Source of the DNA: Deminuibacter soli
GTDB taxonomy: Bacteria; Bacteroidota; Bacteroidia; Chitinophagales; Chitinophagaceae
Assembly: GCF_003412455.1 (NCBI RefSeq)
Contig: NZ_QTJU01000001.1
Location: forward strand, 558,001-622,000
DNA length: 64,000 nt
Direction: 5' to 3'
Shown: positions 42,549-50,689 of the stretch, one piece after another
Layout: each line of letters starts with the position of its first letter
How positions within the stretch are numbered: the stretch's first letter is position 1
Position numbers and translations under genes: made by a program
Notes under the pieces: generated by a model
What the model saw: only the letters and a program-made list of their open reading frames with translations
Database searches by the model: none
Told to the model about the DNA's origin: nothing

Positions 42549-43466
42549 ATGAAAGCAGTTACACTGGAGCAGTTTTACAGGGAACAGTTACCGAAAGACC
42601 TGTCAGATACACTGCTGCACGAAATGCAGACGCAGAAAACAACCGGCAATTTTAATGTCTATCACCGCGACAGCGTTGCCTGCGGAGCAACTGCGGTATA
42701 CAGCAGGCGCGATTTTTACAAGATATCACTTTCTATAGGCCAGGGCGCCCTGCACTATGCCAGCAAAAGCATACAGCTCGATAAACCTGCACTTATTTTC
42801 TCCAATCCCAACGTGCCGTATGCATGGGAAGCCACATCCGGCGAACAGAGCGGTTATTTCTGCCTGTTTACAGAAGATTTCCTGTACAACAAGGCAGAAA
42901 GCATTATGCATTCGCCCTTGTTTGCCATTGGTGGCAACCCCGTGTTTTTCGTGGATGAAATACAACAGGCCTTTATTGCCTCCCTGTTCCGGAAAATGGA
43001 GGATGAGATGAAAACGGACTATGTACACAAGTACGACCTGGTACGCAATTACGTGCAGCTGATTATTCATGAGGCCATGAAAATGCAGCCTGCCGAAAAC
43101 TATGTGCAGCACACGAATGCATCGTCGCGCATTGCTTCGCTGTTTATTGAACTGCTCGAACGCCAGTTCCCGATTGATTCGCCTACACATATTTTTTCCC
43201 TCAAATCGGCCAATGATTACGCCACGCGTTTATCCGTGCATGTAAACCATCTTAACCGTGCTATCAAGGAAACAACCGGCAAAACCACTACAGAACATAT
43301 TGCCGAAAGAATTGTAAAAGAGGCCAAGGCCCTGCTGCGGCATACAGACTGGAGCATTGCCCAGGTAGCCTACAGCCTGGGGTTTGAGTACCCGGCCTAT
43401 TTCAACAACTTCTTTAAGAAACAAACCCACACCACACCCCTCGCCTATAAAACGGCAGCTGTTTGA
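42549..43466 (+). CDS. AraC-family transcriptional regulator
   Basis: A 305-residue regulator with an N-terminal cupin-like sensor part (about 1-150) and a C-terminal AraC DNA-binding domain. The two helix-turn-helix units are seen in ANDYATRLSVHVNHLNRAIK and WSIAQVAYSLGFEYPAYFNN followed by FFKKQTHTTPLAY. It is 79 bases upstream of an aldo/keto reductase gene on the same strand, a common arrangement in which the regulator controls the reductase (inference). The effector is unknown. Confidence 0.9.
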   Translation: MKAVTLEQFYREQLPKDLSDTLLHEMQTQKTTGNFNVYHRDSVACGATAVYSRRDFYKISLSIGQGALHYASKSIQLDKPALIFSNPNVPYAWEATSGEQSGYFCLFTEDFLYNKAESIMHSPLFAIGGNPVFFVDEIQQAFIASLFRKMEDEMKTDYVHKYDLVRNYVQLIIHEAMKMQPAENYVQHTNASSRIASLFIELLERQFPIDSPTHIFSLKSANDYATRLSVHVNHLNRAIKETTGKTTTEHIAERIVKEAKALLRHTDWSIAQVAYSLGFEYPAYFNNFFKKQTHTTPLAYKTAAV

Positions 43467-43518
43467 TTTTTATAATATTCCGTTTGATTTGCGCAGTGAT
43501 GATCAGGCGCCGCTAACC

Positions 43519-43526
43519 TAGTTTTG
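43519..43526 (+). promoter_or_regulatory. -7 promoter element for the aldo/keto reductase gene
   Basis: TAGTTTTG, a full TAnnTTTG match, 19 bases before the ATG at 43546. It shows the reductase gene has its own promoter candidate. Confidence 0.5.
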
Positions 43527-43545
43527 TTGCAGAAAAATCACCGAT

Positions 43546-44529
43546 ATGCAATACAGAAAACTGGGAAACACCGGGCATCAGCTGTCTGCCATAGGTTTGG
43601 GCTGCATGGGAATGAGCATGGCTTATGGCCCCACCAATGACGAAGAATCACTCGCCACACTGCACAAAGCCCTTGACCTGGGCATTAATTTCTGGGATAC
43701 CGCCGATATGTACGGCCCCTTTACCAATGAAGAACTGATTTCAAAAGTACTGGTGCAAAACAGGGACAAGGTTTTCCTGGCTACCAAATTCGGCTTCCGC
43801 TACCGGGAAGACAAAACCACGTATTTCGACGGCTCGCCCGCCTACATGCGCCAGGCTGTGGAAGGCAGTTTAAAACGCCTGAAAATTGATACCATTGACC
43901 TGTACTATGCCCACCGCATAGACCCCAAAGTACCGGTTGAAGAAATGGTGGGAGCTATGGCACAACTGGTAAAAGAAGGCAAGGTGCGTTACCTCGGCTT
44001 GTCCGAAGCCTCGCCCGAAAGCCTGCGCAAAGCCGCTGCCGTGCACCCTATTACCGCACTGCAAACCGAATACTCTTTGCTGTCGCGCGAGCCGGAAGCA
44101 GCCATTATCCCCACCTGCCGCGAACTGGGTATTACCTTTGTGCCTTATAGTCCGCTGGCACGCGGCATCATTACTGCCACCCTCAGCGACAAAGATGCGC
44201 TGGCAGCAAACGATTTCCGCCGCACATTGCCGCGCCTCAGTGATCAGCACTGGAACAACAACCAGCAGCTGGTAGCAGGCTTTGCAGCGCTGGCATCCGG
44301 TAAAAACTGCACACCCGCACAGCTCGCACTGGCCTGGGTACTGGCACAGGGAGAAGATATTATCCCGATCCCAGGCACCAAAAAACGCAACTATTTGGAG
44401 GAAAATGCAGGAGCAGTAGACATCCGGTTATCCAAACAGGATCTTGATAATATTGACGCATTGCTGGAACGTTACCCCGACACAGGCAAACGTTATGGAG
44501 AAGGAGCAATGGCGTTGGTGAATCACTAG
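43546..44529 (+). CDS. aldo/keto reductase
   Basis: NADPH-dependent reductase of the AKR superfamily (AKR13-like), 327 residues. The catalytic tetrad is visible: Asp and Tyr in [11 protein letters not shown], Lys in VFLATKFGF, His in LYYAHRIDP. The cofactor-binding loop appears as [15 protein letters not shown] near residue 272. Substrate unknown; aldehydes or quinone-like compounds are typical. Follows the AraC-type regulator. Confidence 0.92.
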   Translation: MQYRKLGNTGHQLSAIGLGCMGMSMAYGPTNDEESLATLHKALDLGINFWDTADMYGPFTNEELISKVLVQNRDKVFLATKFGFRYREDKTTYFDGSPAYMRQAVEGSLKRLKIDTIDLYYAHRIDPKVPVEEMVGAMAQLVKEGKVRYLGLSEASPESLRKAAAVHPITALQTEYSLLSREPEAAIIPTCRELGITFVPYSPLARGIITATLSDKDALAANDFRRTLPRLSDQHWNNNQQLVAGFAALASGKNCTPAQLALAWVLAQGEDIIPIPGTKKRNYLEENAGAVDIRLSKQDLDNIDALLERYPDTGKRYGEGAMALVNH

Positions 44530-44533
44530 AACT

Positions 44534-44568
44534 AAAAAAGGCCTCCCGCCATGCGAGAGGCCTTTTTT
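44534..44568. terminator. bidirectional terminator
   Basis: AAAAAAGGCCTC and GAGGCCTTTTTT form a 12-bp stem with an 11-base loop between the convergent reductase and kbl genes; T-runs on both strands. Confidence 0.9.
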
Positions 44569-44569
44569 G

Positions 44570-45757
44570 CTATTTCAATACGCCCAGTTCTTTACCTACT
44601 TTGGTAAAGCCGGCGATGGCTTTGTCAAGATGTGCCTGTTCGTGGGCAGCGCTGAGCTGCACGCGGATACGGGCCAGTCCTTTACCAACCACAGGGAAAA
44701 AGAAACCGATCACATAAATACCCTCTTCCAGCAGTTTGGCGGCAAACTCCTGTGCAACGGTTGCTTCGTACAGCATAATAGGCACAATAGGATGGTCGCC
44801 GGGTTTAATGTCGAAACCGGCTTCGGTCATTTTGGTTCTGAAGTATTTGGTGTTAAATTCCAGTTTATCGCGCAGTTCGGTTGTTTGGGTAAGCATATCC
44901 AGTACAGCGATAGAAGCGCCGACAATAGCGGGTGCTACGGTGTTGGAAAAAAGGTATGGGCGGCTGCGCTGGCGCAGCATTTCAATCACCTCTTTTTTGC
45001 CTGAAGTAAAACCGCCGCTTGCACCACCGAGCGCTTTACCCAGCGTGCCGGTGATAATATCAATACGCCCCATTACGTTGCGGTATTCGTGTGTACCACG
45101 GCCGGTTTTGCCAAGGAAGCCGGATGAATGTGATTCATCGATCATAACAATAGCATCGTACTTATCGGCCAGGTCACATATTTTATCCAGCTGTGCAATG
45201 GTGCCGTCCATGCTGAAAGAGCCATCGGTAACAATAATGCGGCTGCGCAGGTTCTGTGTTTCCTGCAGTTTAGCCTCCAGGTCGTCCATGCTGTTGTGCT
45301 TGTAGCGGTAGCGCTGTGCCTTGCACAAGCGCACGCCATCGATGATAGACGCGTGGTTCAGCTCATCGCTGATAATAGCATCCTGCTCGTTGAACAACGG
45401 CTCAAACACACCGCCATTCGCGTCGAAGGCGGCTACATACAAAATGGTATCTTCTGTACCCAGGAAAGCGGCAATTTTCTGCTCCAGTTCTTTATGAATG
45501 TCTTGCGTACCGCAGATAAAACGCACACTGCTCATACCATAACCATGTGAATCAATGGCCTTGTGGGCAGCTTCAATTACTTTGGGATGTGAAGACAAAC
45601 CCAGGTAATTATTGGCACAAAAGTTAAGTACGGTTTTACCGTTTACCACAATCTCAGGCCCCTGTTCGCTGGTGATTACCCTTTCTTTTTTAAATAACCC
45701 TGCGGCTTCAATTTCAGAGAGCTCCTGTTTTATGCGGCTGGCAAAATTTGCATTCAT
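44570..45757 (-). CDS. kbl: glycine C-acetyltransferase (2-amino-3-ketobutyrate CoA ligase)
   Basis: PLP enzyme that splits 2-amino-3-ketobutyrate with CoA into glycine and acetyl-CoA in threonine breakdown. The 395 residues have [39 protein letters not shown], the PLP Asp/His in [17 protein letters not shown] and the Schiff-base Lys in [16 protein letters not shown] at 45757 ([13 protein letters not shown]) gives the usual length. Threonine dehydrogenase is not nearby. Serine palmitoyltransferase, a close relative important in Bacteroidota sphingolipids, is a less likely alternative because the sequence is closer to Kbl. Confidence 0.9.
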   Translation of the reverse strand: MNANFASRIKQELSEIEAAGLFKKERVITSEQGPEIVVNGKTVLNFCANNYLGLSSHPKVIEAAHKAIDSHGYGMSSVRFICGTQDIHKELEQKIAAFLGTEDTILYVAAFDANGGVFEPLFNEQDAIISDELNHASIIDGVRLCKAQRYRYKHNSMDDLEAKLQETQNLRSRIIVTDGSFSMDGTIAQLDKICDLADKYDAIVMIDESHSSGFLGKTGRGTHEYRNVMGRIDIITGTLGKALGGASGGFTSGKKEVIEMLRQRSRPYLFSNTVAPAIVGASIAVLDMLTQTTELRDKLEFNTKYFRTKMTEAGFDIKPGDHPIVPIMLYEATVAQEFAAKLLEEGIYVIGFFFPVVGKGLARIRVQLSAAHEQAHLDKAIAGFTKVGKELGVLK

Positions 45758-45779
45758 ACATTCAATTTTTAAAGATGAG

Positions 45780-45787
45780 CAAAAGTA
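45780..45787 (-). promoter_or_regulatory. -7 promoter element for kbl
   Basis: Reads TACTTTTG on the minus strand, 22 bases before the kbl ATG. Confidence 0.5.
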
Positions 45788-45907
45788 AGCGTTGGCAGAT
45801 TTATTCGTCCTGTTCATCTTAAAATTACGCATACCATTGCGTGTACCTACATATATACCAGGCATTTGCGGCGTTAATCATTTTATAAAAAATTGTGCTG
45901 CGGCCGC

Positions 45908-45936
45908 TGTAACATTTTAGGGACTACCTTCGTACA
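45908..45936 (+). promoter_or_regulatory. candidate ECF-type promoter, copy 1
   Basis: TGTAACATTTT at 45908-45918, 12 bases, then CGTACA at 45931-45936, ending 24 bases before the ATG at 45961. The same two blocks with 11 bases between them occur before the sigma factor gene at 46287. Confidence 0.5.
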
Positions 45937-45960
45937 GCTGTTGCAAATACATTTACACTT

Positions 45961-46176
45961 ATGAGATCAAGATACTGGGTTCAATACAGCCTGCTGTTTG
46001 CCATGTGCTCGGGCAGTGTTATGGCGATTGAATACCACAAAGCCGTTTATCACAAAAAAAGCAAGGTGCAGTGCGATCAGTGCCGCCCTGGCTGCCCCAT
46101 GTACCGGGAAGCGCCCAAAACCGGTGCGCAGACTGATTACATACTCTGGCACCCGGTGAATCGCTTTATCGGCTAA
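45961..46176 (+). CDS. small exported Cys-containing protein
   Basis: A 71-residue protein of unknown function. Residues 5-22 form a hydrophobic export signal (ending SVMA), and the mature part carries three close cysteines at 38, 41 and 45 (CDQCRPGCPMY), possibly a metal- or redox-type site. Support for a real gene: a terminator starts 9 bases after the stop and an ECF-like promoter lies upstream, the same as at the next operon. It may belong to that sigma factor's regulon. Confidence 0.65.
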   Translation: MRSRYWVQYSLLFAMCSGSVMAIEYHKAVYHKKSKVQCDQCRPGCPMYREAPKTGAQTDYILWHPVNRFIG

Positions 46177-46184
46177 ATTCAGTG

Positions 46185-46207
46185 ATCCCCTTCCGAGGGG
46201 ATTTTTT
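46185..46207 (+). terminator. Rho-independent terminator of the small Cys gene
   Basis: ATCCCCT and AGGGGAT close a TCCG loop, followed by six T. Confidence 0.8.
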
Positions 46208-46218
46208 ATTTTTATACC

Positions 46219-46246
46219 TGTAACATTTTTTCTGCTGTAACGTACA
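46219..46246 (+). promoter_or_regulatory. candidate ECF-type promoter, copy 2
   Basis: TGTAACATTTT at 46219-46229, 11 bases, CGTACA at 46241-46246, ending 40 bases before the sigma gene. Suggests autoregulation. Confidence 0.5.
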
Positions 46247-46286
46247 ACTTCTGAAAATGGGCAACTAACGAATAGAAACACTGTTT

Positions 46287-46772
46287 ATGACCGAACAAGA
46301 TTACAATGAATGTGTAAACCTGTATGCTGACAATGTGTTCCGTTTTATTGTGAAAAACCTGCGGCACGAAGAAGATGCAAGGGATATCGTTCAAAGCGCA
46401 TTTGAGAAATTATGGCGCAACCGTGATTCGGTTGAAACAGGCAAGCAGAAGGCCTATTTGTTTACCGTGGCCTATAACCAGATGATTGATCACCTGAGAA
46501 AAAACAAACGGATACAGCTGAAAGACGAGTTCAGGGAAGAAGCCAAAATACAATCCCAGCCCAACACGCAGGCCAGGAAAATACTGCAGGAAGCCCTGAA
46601 ACGGTTAAATGAAACGCAACGCAGCCTGGTGATGCTGAAAGATTATGAAGGATACAGTTACGAGGAAATAGGCAAAATCATGAGCCTCAGCGAAAGCCAG
46701 GTGAAAGTATATTTGCACCGCGCCAGGTTAACATTGAAGAACTATTTGGTAAGCCCAGAAAATGTAATTTGA
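46287..46772 (+). CDS. ECF-type RNA polymerase sigma factor
   Basis: A 161-residue ECF sigma factor with region 2 (YADNVFRFIVKNLRHEED, ARDIVQSAFEKLWRN, KAYLFTVAYNQMIDHLR) and region 4 (LNETQRSLVMLKDYEGYSYE, then EIGKIMSLSESQVKVYLHRA). It is followed after one base by a membrane anti-sigma-like gene and then an outer membrane protein gene, forming a three-gene operon. The likely promoter matches one found upstream of the preceding small gene. Confidence 0.93.
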   Translation: MTEQDYNECVNLYADNVFRFIVKNLRHEEDARDIVQSAFEKLWRNRDSVETGKQKAYLFTVAYNQMIDHLRKNKRIQLKDEFREEAKIQSQPNTQARKILQEALKRLNETQRSLVMLKDYEGYSYEEIGKIMSLSESQVKVYLHRARLTLKNYLVSPENVI

Positions 46773-46773
46773 T

Positions 46774-47880
46774 ATGAACATCAACAGACAAAATTACGAA
46801 CAATGGTTCCTGTTGTATGTCGATAGCGAACTTACTTTACATCAGCGGATGGAGGTAGAGATCTTTGCGCAACAGCATCCCGACCTGGCAGCCGAGCTTG
46901 AAAGCCTGCAGCAGGCCATACTGCCCACCGGCGACGACTACACATTTGACGCCAGCTTCCTGAAAATACAGCCCGGCGGCAAACTTGACATCAGCAATTA
47001 CGAGGAGCAGTTTTTATTATACGTAGACAACGAACTGAACGAAGCCGGCAAACAGGCAGTAGAACAGTTTGCCGCACAGCACCCGGTATATGCCCGCAAA
47101 CTGGAACAATTGCAGCAGGCCGTTTTACCGGAAGAAGTAATCGCCTGCCCGCGCAAATCAGCGCTGTACAAGGGTTCCGGGAAAATTATCCCGCTGTATA
47201 TTGGCCGTTTTGCCGCTGCGGCCGCACTGCTGGGTATTATTGCACTGACCTGGCAATTCATGGGTAAACAGCAGCATAGCAGCGACCCTGTTGTTGCCGT
47301 AACCCGCACCAATACTGCGCAACAGCAGCCTGCAGGGCAGCAACCTGCTACAAGCAGTACAACAGGCGCAACGCAACAAACACCGGCAATGGCAGCAACC
47401 CATACCGGCAGCATCCGTGAGCCTAAACAACAGGAAATGGCCCGTGTAAACCAGCCTCGTACCAGCCCGGCGCAGCAGTCTGCACAACCCGTAACCACCG
47501 GCCCACCAACTGCCGCTAACATGGGCAATGCTACTGAACCTGCACGCACGCCCTTGCTGGCAGATGCATCTATTGCAGGAACGGCGGGTAATGTGAGCAC
47601 ACAAACACTGAACACCACCCTGCCGGCTGTGTCTGAAAAGGCAGTAACACCTGCAGCAACCACCGCGGCAGTGACCGCCTCAAACGACGCACCTTACCAG
47701 GAGCTTAATACGAATGAAGAAGAACGTGGCATTTACATAGGATCACTCGATATCAACAAAAACAAACTCAGGGGCTTTTTCAAAAAAGCAGGACGCATTT
47801 TTTCGGCTAAGGCTAAAAACGCCGCAGATGAAGATGGCCAGTTAAACCTCGCTAATATGAAAATCAATACCCGCCAATAA
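46774..47880 (+). CDS. anti-sigma-like membrane protein with duplicated N-terminal domain
   Basis: A 368-residue protein most likely restraining the adjacent sigma factor. Residues 7-51 and 75-119 are copies of one 45-residue unit (NYEQWFLLYVDSEL... and NYEEQFLLYVDNEL..., both ending QQHP/AQHP then LQQAxLP); 27 of 45 positions are identical. A single membrane segment follows at about 145-163. The exported part (about 170-310) is low-complexity Thr, Ala, Gln and Pro, then a short basic segment (NKNKLRGFFKKAGRIFSAKAK) near the end. No zinc-binding HxxxCxxC motif is seen. Starts one base after the sigma gene. Confidence 0.8.
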   Translation: MNINRQNYEQWFLLYVDSELTLHQRMEVEIFAQQHPDLAAELESLQQAILPTGDDYTFDASFLKIQPGGKLDISNYEEQFLLYVDNELNEAGKQAVEQFAAQHPVYARKLEQLQQAVLPEEVIACPRKSALYKGSGKIIPLYIGRFAAAAALLGIIALTWQFMGKQQHSSDPVVAVTRTNTAQQQPAGQQPATSSTTGATQQTPAMAATHTGSIREPKQQEMARVNQPRTSPAQQSAQPVTTGPPTAANMGNATEPARTPLLADASIAGTAGNVSTQTLNTTLPAVSEKAVTPAATTAAVTASNDAPYQELNTNEEERGIYIGSLDINKNKLRGFFKKAGRIFSAKAKNAADEDGQLNLANMKINTRQ

Positions 47881-47901
47881 CCCATCTTAAATCAGCATTC
47901 C

Positions 47902-48825
47902 ATGAACAGATCTTTACTCATGCTGGTGGCCTTACTGGCCTCCCTGGGTGCCTTTGCGCAGCAAGACACCACCCGCAGCGGCAATCACCCGGACACCGTT
48001 CACGTAGGTAATTTTATTATCATCAAGAAAAACAGGGATCACAACAAAGACCGTGACCGCGATGTTTACACAGACACTGCCACGCAGAAAGATTCCACTT
48101 CAGGCTCACATAATTTCACCATCTCCATTGGCTCGCACAGGCGCTACCACCGCTCTATTGTAAGCACCAACTGGCTGATATTTGACCTGGGCTTTGCCAA
48201 CTGGAACAACAAAACAGATTACGCTGCGGCACAGCAGGCAGGTTTCTTTAAAAACATTCCCTACAACGGGCATGGCGATAACCCGGTTGACCAGCACAGC
48301 TTTGATCTCAACAACTTCAAATCATCCAACGTCAACATCTGGCTGTTTATGCAAAAGCTGAACATCACCAGTCATATGCTGAACCTGAAATACGGGCTTG
48401 GACTGGAAATGTTCAATTACCGTTTTGATTCGCGCATCAGCTTCCGCAACGAGCCGGAACCTTTTGTATACAACGATTCCATCAGCTTTAAAAAGAACAA
48501 ACTGTATGTAGGCTATGTGACCATACCGCTGATGCTGAACTTTAACAGCAGCCCTTACCGCGACCGTGGTTTCAGCATCAGTGCGGGTATCAGCGCAGGT
48601 TATCGTGTGGGCAGCCGCAACAAGCAGGTAAGCCAGGAACGCGGCAAGGTAAAGTACCGCGGCAATCTTGACCTGGAAGACTGGCGTGTGGCCAGCGTAG
48701 CAGAAATTGGTTTCGGCCCTATCCGGCTGTATGGTTCATATGCACTAAGCACGCTGTTTAAGAAAGATAAAACAGGCCTGGAACAGTATCCTTACACCAT
48801 GGGCATCCGCTTCAGCAACTGGTAG
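47902..48825 (+). CDS. outer membrane beta-barrel protein of the ECF operon
   Basis: A 307-residue exported protein with a signal peptide (ending LGAFAQ), a charged linker (KKNRDHNKDRDRDVYTD) and a PorT-like barrel with alternating strands (YGLGLEMFNYRFDSRISF, VTIPLMLNFNS, FSISAGISAGYRVGSRN, MGIRFSNW at the C-terminus). It starts 21 bases after the anti-sigma gene. Sigma, anti-sigma and barrel genes together suggest envelope-stress sensing or repair. A terminator follows. Confidence 0.82.
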   Translation: MNRSLLMLVALLASLGAFAQQDTTRSGNHPDTVHVGNFIIIKKNRDHNKDRDRDVYTDTATQKDSTSGSHNFTISIGSHRRYHRSIVSTNWLIFDLGFANWNNKTDYAAAQQAGFFKNIPYNGHGDNPVDQHSFDLNNFKSSNVNIWLFMQKLNITSHMLNLKYGLGLEMFNYRFDSRISFRNEPEPFVYNDSISFKKNKLYVGYVTIPLMLNFNSSPYRDRGFSISAGISAGYRVGSRNKQVSQERGKVKYRGNLDLEDWRVASVAEIGFGPIRLYGSYALSTLFKKDKTGLEQYPYTMGIRFSNW

Positions 48826-48856
48826 CATGCAAACACACCCGTTAACATTTTTATAA

Positions 48857-48885
48857 AAAAGAGCGCCCGCATACGGCGCTCTTTT
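48857..48885 (+). terminator. Rho-independent terminator of the ECF operon
   Basis: AAAAGAGCGCC and GGCGCTCTTTT, 11-bp stem, 7-base loop, T-rich tail. Confidence 0.9.
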
Positions 48886-48970
48886 ATTTTCGTTCGGTAA
48901 TAAGGCTGCCTGTTTTTACGGAATATTTTTTGCAGGGGCACATACGCAAAATTGAATCCGCTACGTTAAT

Positions 48971-49561
48971 ATGGTTAGCCGTTTATATTCCAAATCTTTT
49001 ATACTGCACAAAATGCTGACAAATGCATTCAACCGCCGGGCTGTAAGGGCCAGCCTGCTTGTATTTGCGTGTGGCGCACTGTTTACAGGCAGTACCTCGT
49101 TCTGTTTCAGGCACAGCTTTAACAACTATTCGATTGTTATTGACAAAAGTGACTATGAACTGAATGTGTACGACAGCAAGGGATGGCTTATCGCTTACCC
49201 GGTTGTATTTGGCAGCAATGATCAGCACGATAAATTCTGGGAAGGCGACCGCAGAACGCCCGATGGCCATTTCAGAATTGTGAGCAAGCGGGTACATGAA
49301 AAATGGGACCGCTTTATGATGCTCGACTACCCCACCCCCGAAAACATAGCCCTGTTCAATGCGCGCAAAAGCAGGGGACTGATACCTGCAAGCGCCAGGA
49401 TTGGCGGCGGTATTGGCATACACGGCACATGGCCGCATGAAGATTATGCGATAGACCGCTACCAGAACTGGACCATGGGTTGTATCAGCATGAAAAATGA
49501 AGATGTGGAAGCGCTGTACCGGTACATCCCGGTAGGCACTTCAGTTACCATACAACCTTAA
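48971..49561 (+). CDS. L,D-transpeptidase (YkuD) family protein
   Basis: Exported L,D-transpeptidase that cross-links peptidoglycan or attaches proteins to it. The YkuD domain runs from about residue 50: YSIVIDKSDYELNVYDSKGW, GDRRTPDGHF, then the catalytic motif IHGTWPHEDY followed by TMGCISMKNEDVEALY with the nucleophilic Cys. An N-terminal hydrophobic segment serves as signal or anchor. ATG at 48971 is the first start; ATG at 49013 (MLTNAFNRRAV) would give a more ordinary signal peptide. Single gene. Confidence 0.88.
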   Translation: MVSRLYSKSFILHKMLTNAFNRRAVRASLLVFACGALFTGSTSFCFRHSFNNYSIVIDKSDYELNVYDSKGWLIAYPVVFGSNDQHDKFWEGDRRTPDGHFRIVSKRVHEKWDRFMMLDYPTPENIALFNARKSRGLIPASARIGGGIGIHGTWPHEDYAIDRYQNWTMGCISMKNEDVEALYRYIPVGTSVTIQP

Positions 49562-49599
49562 ACCTGCAAGCCCGTTTATAATCCGTTCCTGTTAACCAG

Positions 49600-50550
49600 T
49601 TATTGCTGCTGCAAAAACTCACCCACAACGGTTTGCCATTTGCCCGGCTCTTTCTTGTACAGGCTTTCGTGACCGCTGTTGGCGTATTTGATGAGTGTTT
49701 TATGAGGCGTGTCGATGTTCTGGAAAATGTGATGTGTTTCGGCTTCTGTTACACGGGGATCGTGTATGCCCCATTGCAGTAATACCGGGCAGTTGATTTT
49801 GCGCGCATACTCCCACGGTTTATGGCCAAACGCCCAGAATCCCTGCTCTGTGCCACCCCAGAAAGTGAGGAAAGTAGACAATGGCTCGGGGGGCAACTGC
49901 ATAATGTGCAACCTGCCTTTCACCGCATCCAGCAAAGAGCCGAAAGGCATTTCGAGGATGAGTTTCCCGGGCTTCAAATCAAAGTCACTTACTGCCTTCA
50001 TTACTGTTGCGGCCCCCATGGATATACCCCATAACACCATGCGCTTTTTATCGGCACCTTTGGCCAGCGCATAGTCGTACAGCGCTTTTACATCTTTTGA
50101 TTCATCGTATCCAACCGTACACACATTACCTTCACTCACCCCGTGCGCCCTGAAATCAACCAGGTACACATCGTATCCCATGCGATGAAATGCATCGGCT
50201 TCTTTTACCACATCGCTGCGGCAGCCTGCATGGCCGTGAAACAGCAATACCGTTCCGTTTATCACGGTATCGGGCCGTATGTGCCAGCCGGCCAGCGATA
50301 CATGATCGGGTGTTATTACCGTGAAGGTATCGTATGGCGTTGCAGGCACATCTTTCAGCAGGCTTTTATACGATTTCTGACCAAAGAAAATAACACCAGC
50401 AGTATGCAAACCGCCTGCATGCGGCGTGCTGTCTATCTCATTGCGGTTATAAAAATGCGTAAGCTTATAGGCATTGAAGGCTGTCATGGTGTTGAACAGC
50501 ACAAAGAGTATCAGCAGGGTATACCCGGTACCTTTTAACAATTTTCGCAT
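49600..50550 (-). CDS. alpha/beta hydrolase with N-terminal membrane anchor
   Basis: A 316-residue serine hydrolase. A hydrophobic segment at about 8-27 anchors or exports it. The nucleophile elbow is WGISMGAA (GxSxG), the oxyanion region LLFHGHAGCRSD, and the catalytic Asp and His are likely in WGIHDPRVTEAE and NSGHESLY. The family is broad (BAAT/BEM46-like); substrate unknown. Single gene. Confidence 0.87.
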   Translation of the reverse strand: MRKLLKGTGYTLLILFVLFNTMTAFNAYKLTHFYNRNEIDSTPHAGGLHTAGVIFFGQKSYKSLLKDVPATPYDTFTVITPDHVSLAGWHIRPDTVINGTVLLFHGHAGCRSDVVKEADAFHRMGYDVYLVDFRAHGVSEGNVCTVGYDESKDVKALYDYALAKGADKKRMVLWGISMGAATVMKAVSDFDLKPGKLILEMPFGSLLDAVKGRLHIMQLPPEPLSTFLTFWGGTEQGFWAFGHKPWEYARKINCPVLLQWGIHDPRVTEAETHHIFQNIDTPHKTLIKYANSGHESLYKKEPGKWQTVVGEFLQQQ

Positions 50551-50624
50551 AAGGAAGGGTTTACTTAAAATTACAGAAAAGCCGCAAGCTTACGGTATGC
50601 ACGCGCAGCTTTAATATAAAAATA

Positions 50625-50658
50625 AAGCCGGCAGCTGTGCATTAACAACTGCCGGCTT
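50625..50658 (-). terminator. terminator-like hairpin after serS
   Basis: AAGCCGGCAG and CTGCCGGCTT, a perfect 10-bp stem with a 14-base loop, about 30 bases beyond the serS stop; AT-rich sequence follows on the minus strand. Confidence 0.65.
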
Positions 50659-50689
50659 CAACATTATACCAGGGCCGTAAACGGCCGGC

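Noticed and set aside
43481-43526. A -33 TTTG partner for the aldo/keto reductase promoter
   Set aside because: The nearest TTTG is 31 bases upstream of the -7 element, too far for the usual Bacteroidota spacing.
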